A DNA stretch of 64,000 nucleotides, taken from positions 1 to 64,000 of the forward strand of contig JAPLFH010000047.1 in assembly GCA_026390815.1 (NCBI GenBank), read 5' to 3'. Position 1 is the stretch's first letter; each line of letters opens with the position of its first letter. A program made the position numbers and the translations under genes. The notes under the pieces were generated by a model, which did not search any database, had not been told where the DNA came from, and was given only the letters and a program-made list of their open reading frames with translations. Below are positions 47,069 to 56,372 of the stretch, piece by piece. This stretch comes from Ignavibacteriales bacterium (lineage in GTDB: Bacteria > Bacteroidota > Ignavibacteria > Ignavibacteriales > SURF-24).

Positions 47069-47159
47069 GTCAAACGTCAAAAGTCAAACGAAAAATGCAA
47101 ATCTTAAAATATCAATCCTCATTTTTCCAGCATCCTTCAACCATCTTACATCAACCATC
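47069..47159. repeat. Heptanucleotide tract between the two ABC genes
   Basis: Thirteen 7-bp units in register. The left part has GTCAAAC, GTCAAAA and GTCAAAC (47069-47089), and the right part has AACCATC, TTACATC and AACCATC (47139-47159). In the sense of the upstream ABC gene the first unit begins at its TGA stop codon and TGATGG-like words repeat onward. Confidence 0.75.
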
Positions 47160-48906
47160 AATTGATTTCTTCCAGTTCCTTTTCGAGTAATTGTTTGTAA
47201 TGCAAATCGGCATAAATTCCGTTTTGTTCAACCAATTCTGAGTGAGTGCCTTGTTCAGCAATCATTCCATCTTCAAGCACAAAAATCCTATCAGCATCTT
47301 TTACGGTGGAAATTCTATGGCTAATAATTATGCTTGTTCTATCCTTCATAAAAGCGTGGAGCATATTTAAGATTTCTTCCTCAGTATGAGTATCAACAGC
47401 AGAAAATGAATCATCAAGAATTAAAATAGCTGGATCTATTGCCAATGCTCTTGCCAGTGATGTTCTTTGCTTTTGTCCGCCAGAAAGAGTAATGCCTCGC
47501 TCACCAAGGATCGTCTCGTATTTTTTAGGAAAGGAATCAACATCTTTATTTAATTGTGCTATTTTGGAAACACTCTCAACTAATTCCATTTTTGTTTCAT
47601 TCAATCCGTATGCAATGTTGTTTGCCAAAGTATCTGAGAATAAAAATGTTTCCTGCGGAACAATACCAATTTGTTTTCTTAAAACATCAAGCGGAATTTC
47701 TTTAACATTTCTCCCATCTATAAAAATTTCACCTTCAGTAACATCATACAATCGTGGAATTAAATTTATAAGCGATGTTTTACCAACACCTGTTTGTCCA
47801 ACTAATGCTACAGTGCTGCCCTCAGGAATTTCAAAACTAATATTATTAAGAACGTTTGGAAGATGCGGAAGATATTTGAATGAAACATTCCTGAATTCAA
47901 TTTTTCCTTTAATACTTTTTAAATCAGAATCAGTTCTTTCTGTGTCATCAATTTCATATTTCTCATTTAGTATATTATTCAATCTTTTCATACTTGCTGC
48001 GGCTTGCTGAATAATATTTGTTACCCATCCAACAGCAATCATTGGCCAGATAAGCATACTAAGATAAATTACAAATGCTGAAATGTCTCCAAGCCGAAGT
48101 TCACCATTAATTACCTTTATACCGCCTAACCAGATTACAAGAATAATTGAAGTACCAGTTACTAAAAACAATGCTGGTTGAAACAGCGCTTGAATTTTAA
48201 CCATTTCCATATTCTTTTTAAGATAATCCAGGCTTTCACTTTTAAATTCTTTTATTTCATTTTCTTCACGTACATACGATTTGATTACTCTAATTCCGGA
48301 AAAATTTTCCTGAGCTTTTGTCGTTAAGTCAGCAAACTTTGCCTGTATAGCATTAAACTTAATATGAATTTGATTCCCAAGTTTATAAACCAGGTAAGAA
48401 AGCATCGGAAGGGGAACAAGGGAATAAAGAGTTAAGCTTGTGCTTAGTGAAAACATAATGAATAAAACGATTACTAATCTTATCCCAGTGTCTATTGAAT
48501 ACATAACAGCTGGTCCAATAAACATTCTTATAGCATTTATATCATTTGTAGCATGCGCCATAATGTTTCCAGTGGAAGTATTCTGGAAATAGCGCATTGG
48601 AAGTTTTTGAATATGCTCCCAGAAATCCTGTCGTATATCAAATTCCATCTCGCGGGAAACAACTATAATTGTCTGGCGAATTAGATATCTGAATATTCCA
48701 CTTATCAACGATGTTGCAACAATCAGTAAAGCATATCTTACTAAGACAGAATTTTCCACTTTTTGCTGAAGTGCATTTATGCTGTCTTTTAACAGCAATG
48801 GAACATAAACTGCTGTTAGATTTGAAATAAGAATAAATAGAAAACCCCACAGGAGTTTCTTTTTGTATCGAATGAAATATTTTTTTAATGAAAGAAGACT
48901 GCTCAT
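47158..48906 (-). CDS. ABC exporter half-transporter, degenerate-site subunit
   Basis: 582 residues, six membrane helices followed by an ATPase domain. Walker A is GQTGVGKTS and the signature is LSGGQKQRTSLARAL. Walker B reads ILILDDSFSAVD, with aspartate where the catalytic glutamate belongs. This is the pattern of TM287/BmrC-type subunits, which form one inactive ATP site in a heterodimer. It is the first gene of the pair and probably cotranscribed with the complete subunit at 45231. The transported molecule is unknown. Confidence 0.92.
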   Translation of the reverse strand: MSSLLSLKKYFIRYKKKLLWGFLFILISNLTAVYVPLLLKDSINALQQKVENSVLVRYALLIVATSLISGIFRYLIRQTIIVVSREMEFDIRQDFWEHIQKLPMRYFQNTSTGNIMAHATNDINAIRMFIGPAVMYSIDTGIRLVIVLFIMFSLSTSLTLYSLVPLPMLSYLVYKLGNQIHIKFNAIQAKFADLTTKAQENFSGIRVIKSYVREENEIKEFKSESLDYLKKNMEMVKIQALFQPALFLVTGTSIILVIWLGGIKVINGELRLGDISAFVIYLSMLIWPMIAVGWVTNIIQQAAASMKRLNNILNEKYEIDDTERTDSDLKSIKGKIEFRNVSFKYLPHLPNVLNNISFEIPEGSTVALVGQTGVGKTSLINLIPRLYDVTEGEIFIDGRNVKEIPLDVLRKQIGIVPQETFLFSDTLANNIAYGLNETKMELVESVSKIAQLNKDVDSFPKKYETILGERGITLSGGQKQRTSLARALAIDPAILILDDSFSAVDTHTEEEILNMLHAFMKDRTSIIISHRISTVKDADRIFVLEDGMIAEQGTHSELVEQNGIYADLHYKQLLEKELEEIN

Positions 48907-49004
48907 ATATTAAAGATATAAATATTTATCAAAATTAAAACTAAAAAAGATAGTTAAAAGTTGCGTATGTAATAAAATAATAAGAAATATATCTTTAAAA
49001 CTAA

Positions 49005-49029
49005 AACTGGACTTGATTAAAGCCCAGTT
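49005..49029 (-). terminator. Terminator after serS
   Basis: In the serS sense, AACTGG and CTT-like arms pair with their complements around a 6-base loop, with one mismatch, followed by a T-rich stretch. It starts 22 bases past the serS stop codon and separates serS from the ABC genes. Confidence 0.55.
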
Positions 49030-49050
49030 AAGCGAAGATTAAATTCACTT

Positions 49051-50328
49051 TTAATCTATAAAATTAAATTCCGTGTATTTTTGGAGAACCTTTGGTACAG
49101 TAATTTTTCCATCTAAAGTCTGGTAATTTTCTAACAATGAAACCATCAGTCTGCTGGTAGCTAAACCAGAGCCATTGAGTGTGTGAACGAATTCGGGTTT
49201 CTTTGTGTCTTCTCTTCTGTAGCGGATATTTGCACGTCTTGCCTGAAAATTCTCAAAGTTACTGCAAGAAGAAGCTTCCAGCCATCGATTCTCTGCTGGC
49301 GACCAGGTTTCAATATCATAACATTTTGCTGCAGAAAAACTTAGATCGCCGGTGCAAAGCAATAATATTCTATAAGGAATCTGCAATGCTTTTAGAATAT
49401 CCTCTGCATCGTTTACTAATTTTTCCAATTCATCAAAAGAGGTTTCTGGTTTTACAAATTTTACCATCTCAACTTTATTAAATTGATGAACGCGCAGAAA
49501 TCCTTTAGACTCTTTACCATAAGAACCAGCTTCTCTTCTAAAGCACGCAGAATAGCCAACGTAACAAACCGGTAAATCTTTCTCTTCAAGTATTTCATTG
49601 CGATGCAAGTTTGTAATGGGTACTTCTGCAGTTGGAATAGGGAAGAGATCATCCAGCCCAATTGTGTACATATCATCAGCCATTTTGGGCAATTGTCCCG
49701 TACCTTCCATTGAAGCGCGGTTTACAAGGAATGGAGGAAAAATTTCTGTATAGCCATGTTTCTTGATATGATAATCGAGCATAAAATTAATTAATGAACG
49801 TTCCAATGTAGCACCTTTTCCTTTGTAAACAGGAAAACCACTTCCGGTAATTTTAGCTCCGCGTTCGAAATCTAAAATATTTAATTTTTTACCAAGAGTT
49901 ACATGATCTTGTTTCTTCTCAATATTTTCAAAAGAGAATCCTTCCGGCATCCATCGTCTTACTTCAACATTTTGTTCCGCTGTTTTTCCAACGGGAACAG
50001 AAGAATGAGGGAGGTTTGGGAGGTACATCAAAATGTTGGTCAACTCTTCTTCAACATTTTTTAACTGAGAATCGAATTCTGAAATTTTATCACCAACCAA
50101 CTTCATCTCAGCAATAACAGCGGAAGCATCCTGACCAGATTTTTTCATCTGCCCAACTTGTTGCGAAACTTGATTTCTCTTCGCTTTTAATTCATCGGTT
50201 TGAATTATTAGTTGTCTGCGTTTCTCATCTAAAGCTACAACTTCATCAATTCTATTCTTTTCATTTTTATTTTCTATTCCTTGCTTAGCAAGTTCCGGAT
50301 TTTCACGAATGAGTTTTAAGTCTAACAT
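49051..50328 (-). CDS. serS: Seryl-tRNA synthetase
   Basis: A 425-residue class II synthetase. The N-terminal coiled-coil arm (about 30-100) binds the long variable arm of tRNA-Ser. Motif 2 is [25 protein letters not shown] near residue 260 and motif 3 is [19 protein letters not shown] near 385. The length is standard. It is downstream of leuS on the same strand with a 71-base gap half filled by a 7-bp repeat tract, so the two synthetases may be cotranscribed. Confidence 0.98.
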   Translation of the reverse strand: MLDLKLIRENPELAKQGIENKNEKNRIDEVVALDEKRRQLIIQTDELKAKRNQVSQQVGQMKKSGQDASAVIAEMKLVGDKISEFDSQLKNVEEELTNILMYLPNLPHSSVPVGKTAEQNVEVRRWMPEGFSFENIEKKQDHVTLGKKLNILDFERGAKITGSGFPVYKGKGATLERSLINFMLDYHIKKHGYTEIFPPFLVNRASMEGTGQLPKMADDMYTIGLDDLFPIPTAEVPITNLHRNEILEEKDLPVCYVGYSACFRREAGSYGKESKGFLRVHQFNKVEMVKFVKPETSFDELEKLVNDAEDILKALQIPYRILLLCTGDLSFSAAKCYDIETWSPAENRWLEASSCSNFENFQARRANIRYRREDTKKPEFVHTLNGSGLATSRLMVSLLENYQTLDGKITVPKVLQKYTEFNFID

Positions 50329-50367
50329 AAATTCCTTCTATTTATAATGATAGAAATCAGAGCTTTC

Positions 50368-50402
50368 AATTCTGAATTCTGTTTTCTGTATTCTGAATTC
50401 TA
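50368..50402. repeat. Heptanucleotide tract at the leuS stop codon
   Basis: Five exact-register units: AATTCTG twice, TTTTCTG, TATTCTG and AATTCTA. In the leuS sense the first unit is TAGAATT, whose TAG is the leuS stop codon (50400-50402), followed by CAGAATA-like units. Confidence 0.8.
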
Positions 50403-52868
50403 CTTTACTACAATATTATAAATCTTATTCTTTACAAAGATTTCTTTAACAACTGTTTTTCCATCTGTGTGGCGTTTAACTGATTCTTCATTAAAGGCAA
50501 TTTCCTTAACGAACGATTGCTCACTGTTATTCGGTACTTCAAGCGTCGCCCGTAGTTTTCCATTAATCTGGACTGCAATAGTAACTTTATCTTCAACCAA
50601 TGCTGCTTCATCAGGTTGAAAACTTTTTGGTGCTTCAAAGATTGATTTGTCATTTCCAATTAATTTCCAGCATTCTTCGCCAAGATGCGGCGCAATTGGT
50701 GCAAGCATTGCAGCAAATCTTTCCAATGTGTACGCCTGTAAAGATGGATTGCATTTTTCAAGATTCTTTAGCAGCTCGTTCATTAATTCCATTAAAGAAG
50801 CAACTGCTGTGTTAAATCTGAAGTTATCAATCTCTTCATCAAACTTGCGGATGGTTTGATTTATTTTTCTGTAGACGAGTTTTTCATCTTCATTCAAAGC
50901 AGCAATTTCAAATTTTTCTAAGACAAAATTATTCTTTATTATTCCTTCAAACTTAGTAAATAAATCAAAGGAGCGTTGAACAAAACGATCAATACCAACA
51001 ATGCCATGATCGTTCCAATCGCCGCCAAGATCGTATGGACCCATAAACATCATATAAAGACGAAAAACATCAGCTCCATATTTCTCAATAAATATATCAG
51101 GGTTAACAACATTACCTTTCGATTTTGACATCTTTGCGCCTTGATTTGTAATTGTGCCCTGGTGTATCAAGGTGGAAAATGGCTCATTGCTGTTCGTCAT
51201 TCCAATGTCGCGGAGAAATTTGTGGATGAATCTGGCATAAAGCAAGTGCATGGTTGCATGTTCTGCACCGCCAACATACATATCAACCGGAATCCATTGG
51301 TTACCTAAATCCACGTCGAACATCTTTTCTTTGAAGTTTGGATTTAAGTAACGGAAATAGTACCAGGAAGAATCGACAAATGTATCCATCGTATCCGGAT
51401 CTCTATGCGCTTCACCACCGCACTTTGGACATTTTACATCCATAAAACTTTTATTCGTAGTTAAAGGCGATTGTCCTTCTCGCTTAAATTCAACCTGGTA
51501 TGGAAGTTCAACAGGTAATTCGTTTTCACTTACCGGAACTTCACCACACTTTTCACAATGGATAATCGGAATAGGTGTTCCCCAATAACGCTGACGCGAA
51601 ATTAGCCAATCGCGTAAACGATAATTTACTTTCCGCTTTCCTAAATTATTTTGTTCAAGATAATCGGAAATTTTTTCAATTCCATCATCAGAGTTTAATC
51701 CGTTAAAACTTCCTGAGTTTATCATTGCACCTGCTTCAACAAAAGCTTCAGTTAATTCTTCTTCGGGATTTTTACCTTTTTCTAAAATTACTTTTCGTAT
51801 TGGCAAATTAAATTTTTTGGCAAATTCAAAATCACGTTCATCGTGTGCAGGAACAGCCATAACGCAGCCGGTACCGTAAGTAGCAAGTGCATAATCTGCA
51901 ATCCAGATCGGCACACTTTCGCCATTAACAGGATTAATAGCGTTTACACCTATTGGCACTCCGGTTTTTTCTTTTACAGTTGATGTTCTTTCTATTTCTG
52001 TTAAAGATTTAATCGATTCTTTGTATTCATCAACTAATTTTTTATTTGCTGGGGCAGTAAGTTTATCTACAAGTGGATGTTCCGGTGCAAGTACAACATA
52101 AGTTACACCGTAGAGAGTGTCCGGTCTGGTTGTAAAAACAGTAATCTCATCATCAAAACCATCAATCTTAAATTTAACATTTGTTCCAACGCTTCTACCA
52201 ATCCAGTTCTTCTGCATTAATTTGGTTTTCTCGGGCCAATCAATTTTATCTAAATCCCGTAAAAGCTCATCTGCATAATCTGTTATTTTAAAGAACCACT
52301 GGGTAAGATTTTTTTGAATAACTAAAGTTCCGCATCGTTCGCAGGTACCATTTGCAAGTACCTGTTCGTTAGCCAAAACAGTTTGGCAGGAAGGACACCA
52401 ATTTACCGGTGCTTTTTTTCTGTAAGCTAATCCTTTTTTATACATCTGAAGAAATAGCCACTGGTTCCATTTGTAATATTCAGGTAGGCAGGTCATCAAT
52501 TCAGCATCCCAATCATACATACAACCCATATGTTTTAGTTGAACGTGGATGTCTTCAATATTTTTCATTGTACTATCGTAAGGATGAACGCCGGTTTTTA
52601 TTGCATAGTTTTCTGCCGGCAAACCGAAAGCATCATAACCCATAGGTTCAAATACGTTATAACCTTTTAATTTTTTAAAACGTGCCCAGGAATCCGTTGG
52701 ACCGTAATTATACCAATGTCCAATGTGAAGCTTTGCTCCTGAAGGATATATGAACATTACAAGGCAGTAAAGTTTTTTCTCTAACTTAGTCAGATCAGTT
52801 TTGTGAACATTATTGTAAGTCCAGTAAGCTTGCCATTTCTTTTCAATTTCGTGGTGAGGATAACGCAT
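50400..52868 (-). CDS. leuS: Leucyl-tRNA synthetase
   Basis: 822 residues from the ATG at 52866-52868 (MRYPHHEIEKKWQAYW), the normal start of this family; a longer frame begins with TTG and has an unrelated leader. HIGH motif is LHIGHWYNY and KMSKS motif is GAKMSKSKG. Zinc-type cysteines appear in CPSCQ/CERCG and CEKCG/CPKCG. The CP1 editing domain (TTRPDTLYG, then GTGCVMAVPAHDERD) removes mischarged amino acids. No clear ribosome-binding site precedes the start. It reads in the same direction as serS. Confidence 0.97.
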   Translation of the reverse strand: MRYPHHEIEKKWQAYWTYNNVHKTDLTKLEKKLYCLVMFIYPSGAKLHIGHWYNYGPTDSWARFKKLKGYNVFEPMGYDAFGLPAENYAIKTGVHPYDSTMKNIEDIHVQLKHMGCMYDWDAELMTCLPEYYKWNQWLFLQMYKKGLAYRKKAPVNWCPSCQTVLANEQVLANGTCERCGTLVIQKNLTQWFFKITDYADELLRDLDKIDWPEKTKLMQKNWIGRSVGTNVKFKIDGFDDEITVFTTRPDTLYGVTYVVLAPEHPLVDKLTAPANKKLVDEYKESIKSLTEIERTSTVKEKTGVPIGVNAINPVNGESVPIWIADYALATYGTGCVMAVPAHDERDFEFAKKFNLPIRKVILEKGKNPEEELTEAFVEAGAMINSGSFNGLNSDDGIEKISDYLEQNNLGKRKVNYRLRDWLISRQRYWGTPIPIIHCEKCGEVPVSENELPVELPYQVEFKREGQSPLTTNKSFMDVKCPKCGGEAHRDPDTMDTFVDSSWYYFRYLNPNFKEKMFDVDLGNQWIPVDMYVGGAEHATMHLLYARFIHKFLRDIGMTNSNEPFSTLIHQGTITNQGAKMSKSKGNVVNPDIFIEKYGADVFRLYMMFMGPYDLGGDWNDHGIVGIDRFVQRSFDLFTKFEGIIKNNFVLEKFEIAALNEDEKLVYRKINQTIRKFDEEIDNFRFNTAVASLMELMNELLKNLEKCNPSLQAYTLERFAAMLAPIAPHLGEECWKLIGNDKSIFEAPKSFQPDEAALVEDKVTIAVQINGKLRATLEVPNNSEQSFVKEIAFNEESVKRHTDGKTVVKEIFVKNKIYNIVVK

Positions 52869-53172
52869 AAATTTACAATCATTTTGTGAAAAATTAGGTT
52901 TAAACTTATCGAAAAAGGATTGGTTTATCAAGCCAGGATCGGTTTTAGCAGTTACCCGGCAAAATTTCCGAATTGAAAATTGAGAAATGTACAAAACTAT
53001 TTTATTGGATTGCCATAATCTCTTTTTCTTAAGAGTGAATTACAGCAACTTTCCTTCAATCAATTTCTTTCATTTACCCTTATCTTAAAATAAAGTGTTG
53101 ATGAGCTTTATTTTCTTACACAATTACTCTATTTTTACACAAAACTTTCTATCACAAACTGTTTGATATAAA

Positions 53173-54447
53173 ATGAATTTATTGGAATTAGGCTCATTTC
53201 ACTATAAAGAAAAAAAACTTTACTGTGAACAAAAATCAGTTGAAGAAATTGCTGAAACTGTTGGAACTCCGGTTTTTATTTACAGCAAGAATTATCTGGT
53301 TAACCAATACAAAGAATTTGATAAAGCATTTGTAGGGATTAATCATAACATTTTCTTTGCGATAAAATCAAATTTTAATCTCAATGTTATTAAAATACTT
53401 CTCGATCAAGGTTCTGGAGTTGATGTTAATTCTGGCGGCGAATTATACAGAGCATTAAAAGCTGGTGCAACTCCAAATAAGATTTTATTCTCGGGTGTTG
53501 GAAAAACTGCTGAAGAAATTAAGATGGCATTGCAACACGGGGTTAAATTAATTAAAGCTGAATCATTAAGTGAAACGAATTTGATTGACAAGATTGCCGG
53601 TGAGATGAAAAAAACCGCTCCAGTTGCTATCCGGATAAATCCCAATGTTGATGCAAAGACTCATCCTTATATCTCTACAGGATTGGCAGAAAATAAATTC
53701 GGGATCGATTCATCAAAAGCAGAAGAAATATTTCTTGAATGTTCAAAACTCAAAAACATTCGCCTTTGCGGAATTGATATGCACATTGGTTCACAGATTA
53801 CATCCATCGAACCATTTGTAGAAGCAATTGAAAAGATGGCGGAACTTTTTAAGAAATTGAAATTGTCCGGAATTCCATTACAGCATTTTGATATTGGTGG
53901 TGGAATGGGCGTTATGTATAAGGAAGAAAATTTCTTTTCACTTTTTAAGCTAAGCGAAAGAGTTAAAGAAATCCTGCTTCAACTTGATTGCGAAATACTA
54001 TTTGAACCAGGACGTTTTTTAACGGCAAATGCTGGAATTCTTGTGGCTGAAATTCAGTATATAAAACAAAACAGAAATAAAATTTTCTTTATAGTTGATG
54101 CTGCGATGACCGAATTATTAAGACCAACTTTGTACGGCGCATATCATCATATTCAACCTGTTAAGATAAACGACAGAAAAGATATTATCGTGGATGTGGT
54201 CGGACCAGTCTGTGAGAGCGGCGATTTTTTGGCAAAGGATAGAACAATAACCGAATGCATCGAAGGAGAGAAACTTGCCGTGCTGTCTGCCGGGGCTTAT
54301 GGGATGGTTATGTCGTCAAATTATAATGCACGAAGGAGACCACCAGAAGTAATTGTAGATGGTGACAGATTTTTTATTTCCAGAAGCAGAGAATCTTTTG
54401 AACATTTGCTTTGGGATGAAAAAATTATTGATGAGCTTCATACATAA
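53173..54447 (+). CDS. lysA: Diaminopimelate decarboxylase
   Basis: A 424-residue PLP enzyme making lysine from meso-diaminopimelate. PLP lysine is in FFAIKSNFN near residue 60. HIGSQ, GGGMGV and FEPGRFLTANAG line the cofactor site, and CESGDFLAKDR carries the cysteine and glutamate that contact the substrate from the partner subunit. The length is normal. It is divergent from leuS. The gene indicates DAP-type lysine synthesis and therefore likely DAP peptidoglycan. Confidence 0.97.
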   Translation: MNLLELGSFHYKEKKLYCEQKSVEEIAETVGTPVFIYSKNYLVNQYKEFDKAFVGINHNIFFAIKSNFNLNVIKILLDQGSGVDVNSGGELYRALKAGATPNKILFSGVGKTAEEIKMALQHGVKLIKAESLSETNLIDKIAGEMKKTAPVAIRINPNVDAKTHPYISTGLAENKFGIDSSKAEEIFLECSKLKNIRLCGIDMHIGSQITSIEPFVEAIEKMAELFKKLKLSGIPLQHFDIGGGMGVMYKEENFFSLFKLSERVKEILLQLDCEILFEPGRFLTANAGILVAEIQYIKQNRNKIFFIVDAAMTELLRPTLYGAYHHIQPVKINDRKDIIVDVVGPVCESGDFLAKDRTITECIEGEKLAVLSAGAYGMVMSSNYNARRRPPEVIVDGDRFFISRSRESFEHLLWDEKIIDELHT

Positions 54448-54526
54448 TTTAATTTTATAATAGAAATGGAATATTGGAATAATGTAATAGGTTTTCCTGA
54501 TCATTCAATAATTGAAATTTACCATT

Positions 54527-55579
54527 ATGCATCGTAGAAAATTTTTAACGGCAGTTTCAATTGCCTCAACATTTCCTTTTTTGTACAAAGAAGCATTTGC
54601 AAATTCATTTGTTAATCCAAACGAAAATATCATCAAACCCCCAAAATTAAAATTTGGTGATACTGTTGGACTAATAGCACCGGGAAGCAATATAACAGAG
54701 GATGAGTTAAATGAATCTGTTAAGAATCTGGAAGCACTTGGATTCAAAGTCGTTTATCGGAATGATATTTTAGCAAAGCACGGCTACCTTGCCGGCACTG
54801 ATGAGAGGAGAGCATCTGAAATAAATGAAATGTTCAATCGTAAGGATGTAAGCGGAATTATTTGTGCACGCGGAGGATATGGCTGTGCAAGAATTCTTCA
54901 TCTAATTGATTATCAAACGATCAAACAGAATCCGAAAATAATTATTGGTTATAGTGATATAACCGCTTTGTTGTATGCGATTTTTCAGAAAACAGGTTTG
55001 GTAACTTTTCATGGACCTGTAGGAATTTCCACCTTCAACAATTTTTCCAAACAAAATTTTGCTGATGTGTTATTAAATCCTTCTTCAGAATTAATTCTTT
55101 GGAATGCCAAAGATGAAAATGAGAATAACATTAGCAGAAAATCTGCAGTAATAAGGAGCGGAAAAGCCACTGGTAAAATGGTTGGTGGTAATTTATCTAT
55201 CGTAGTATCAATGATCGGAACTGAGTATGATATCGATACTTCTGGTAAAATAATTTTTCTTGAGGAAGTAGGGGAAGAACCATACCGGGTAGATAGGATG
55301 CTAACACAAATGATTCAAGCAGGAAAATTTTCTAAAGCTGCGGGAATAGCTCTTGGTGTATTTGAAAAGTGCGAACCAAAAGAAAAAAATGCGGAATTTA
55401 ATTCTTCTTTTTCATTAACGGAAGTTTTGTTTGATAGACTCTTTAATCTTGGAATTCCAGTTCTTTACGGAATGTCTTTTGGACACATAACTAATAAATT
55501 TACATTACCATTAGGAGTTACTGCCCAACTAAATGTTGATGATCAGACTCTTACGTTGCTTGAAACAGCAGTTCATTAG
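54527..55579 (+). CDS. LD-carboxypeptidase (S66 family)
   Basis: 350 residues from the ATG at 54527 (MHRRKFLTAVSIASTFPFLY), a Tat-like leader with RRKFL, in preference to a TTG five codons earlier. S66 peptidases cut the L-Lys/DAP-D-Ala bond of murein tetrapeptides in peptidoglycan recycling. The serine nucleophile lies in GYSDITALLYA near residue 145, and the His/Glu triad elements in FLEEVGEEPYRVDRML and SFGHITNKFTLPLG. A twin-arginine leader would place it in the periplasm, whereas E. coli LdcA is cytosolic. It follows lysA in the same direction. Confidence 0.9.
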   Translation: MHRRKFLTAVSIASTFPFLYKEAFANSFVNPNENIIKPPKLKFGDTVGLIAPGSNITEDELNESVKNLEALGFKVVYRNDILAKHGYLAGTDERRASEINEMFNRKDVSGIICARGGYGCARILHLIDYQTIKQNPKIIIGYSDITALLYAIFQKTGLVTFHGPVGISTFNNFSKQNFADVLLNPSSELILWNAKDENENNISRKSAVIRSGKATGKMVGGNLSIVVSMIGTEYDIDTSGKIIFLEEVGEEPYRVDRMLTQMIQAGKFSKAAGIALGVFEKCEPKEKNAEFNSSFSLTEVLFDRLFNLGIPVLYGMSFGHITNKFTLPLGVTAQLNVDDQTLTLLETAVH

Positions 55580-55690
55580 AAAGTTAGCAATTGGAAAACT
55601 GCAATCCGTAATTAAAAGTCTTGTTTGCCAAAAATAAATTTGTTAAACTTCTTTTAGTTTTTAAGTAAAATTTAAATTAGCGGGGAAGTT

Positions 55691-56236
55691 ATGAAAATTT
55701 TATCGGTCTTCTCTTTGTTTGTTTTATTCGCGACTTTATCCGGTTGTTTAATCGGGCACAAAATAGTTTACATTGTAGATGTGAACAAATCTGGTCCAGG
55801 CACAGCTACTGTCTGGTATAATAATATCCGATCTGATGCCACTAATGACCAGGAATTTGAGGAAGATAAGAATAATCTTTTCGATTATATGCTAAAGAGT
55901 GATAAATTTATAAAAGATATGAAAGCAGAAGGCAAGACTATCACATCCAGAGAATTGATTATGGAAAAAGAACAGTTGAATGGAAAAGCTGTTTACTATT
56001 TTACTAAACTTAGCGATGTGGAAAATTTATCCTATGAAGAAGGATTTTACTATTTAACACTTGCTCTTGATGACAGCGTTGTTGCAACAAATGGAGAAGT
56101 TATTAAATCGGCTAAATACAAAAGAATTCTTTGGGATGAGTCAATTAATCCATTGAAGTTTGAAATCCTGATTGAACCAACAGAAGGAACAAAGACAAAA
56201 TCATTAGCTGAGTTTTATTCTAAAGGAAATGATTAA
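55691..56236 (+). CDS. Uncharacterised lipoprotein
   Basis: 181 residues. The signal MKILSVFSLFVLFATLSGC ends in a good lipobox (LSGC). The mature part is charged and without transmembrane segments, with alternating strands such as HKIVYIVDVNKSGPGTATVWY and GKAVYYFTKLSDVENLSYEEGFYYLTLALDD. No family was recognised. GGGGAAG precedes the start at ribosome-binding distance. It sits between the LD-carboxypeptidase and priA in the same direction. Confidence 0.75.
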   Translation: MKILSVFSLFVLFATLSGCLIGHKIVYIVDVNKSGPGTATVWYNNIRSDATNDQEFEEDKNNLFDYMLKSDKFIKDMKAEGKTITSRELIMEKEQLNGKAVYYFTKLSDVENLSYEEGFYYLTLALDDSVVATNGEVIKSAKYKRILWDESINPLKFEILIEPTEGTKTKSLAEFYSKGND

Positions 56237-56372
56237 TTGTTTCTTCGAACTGTTTAGGTCGAAGTAAAAGGCAAGGTTTTCCAATATACTTCTCTCATTA
56301 AAATTTAAGAGCGATGATAAAAAATTATTTTTCTACTTATTTCATTCCCGGATAACCGGACTTTTTTTTAAA

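Noticed and set aside
47492-48010. 172-codon plus-strand frame inside the ABC gene
   Set aside because: It is antisense to the ATPase domain, whose Walker and signature motifs are intact. It is a shadow.
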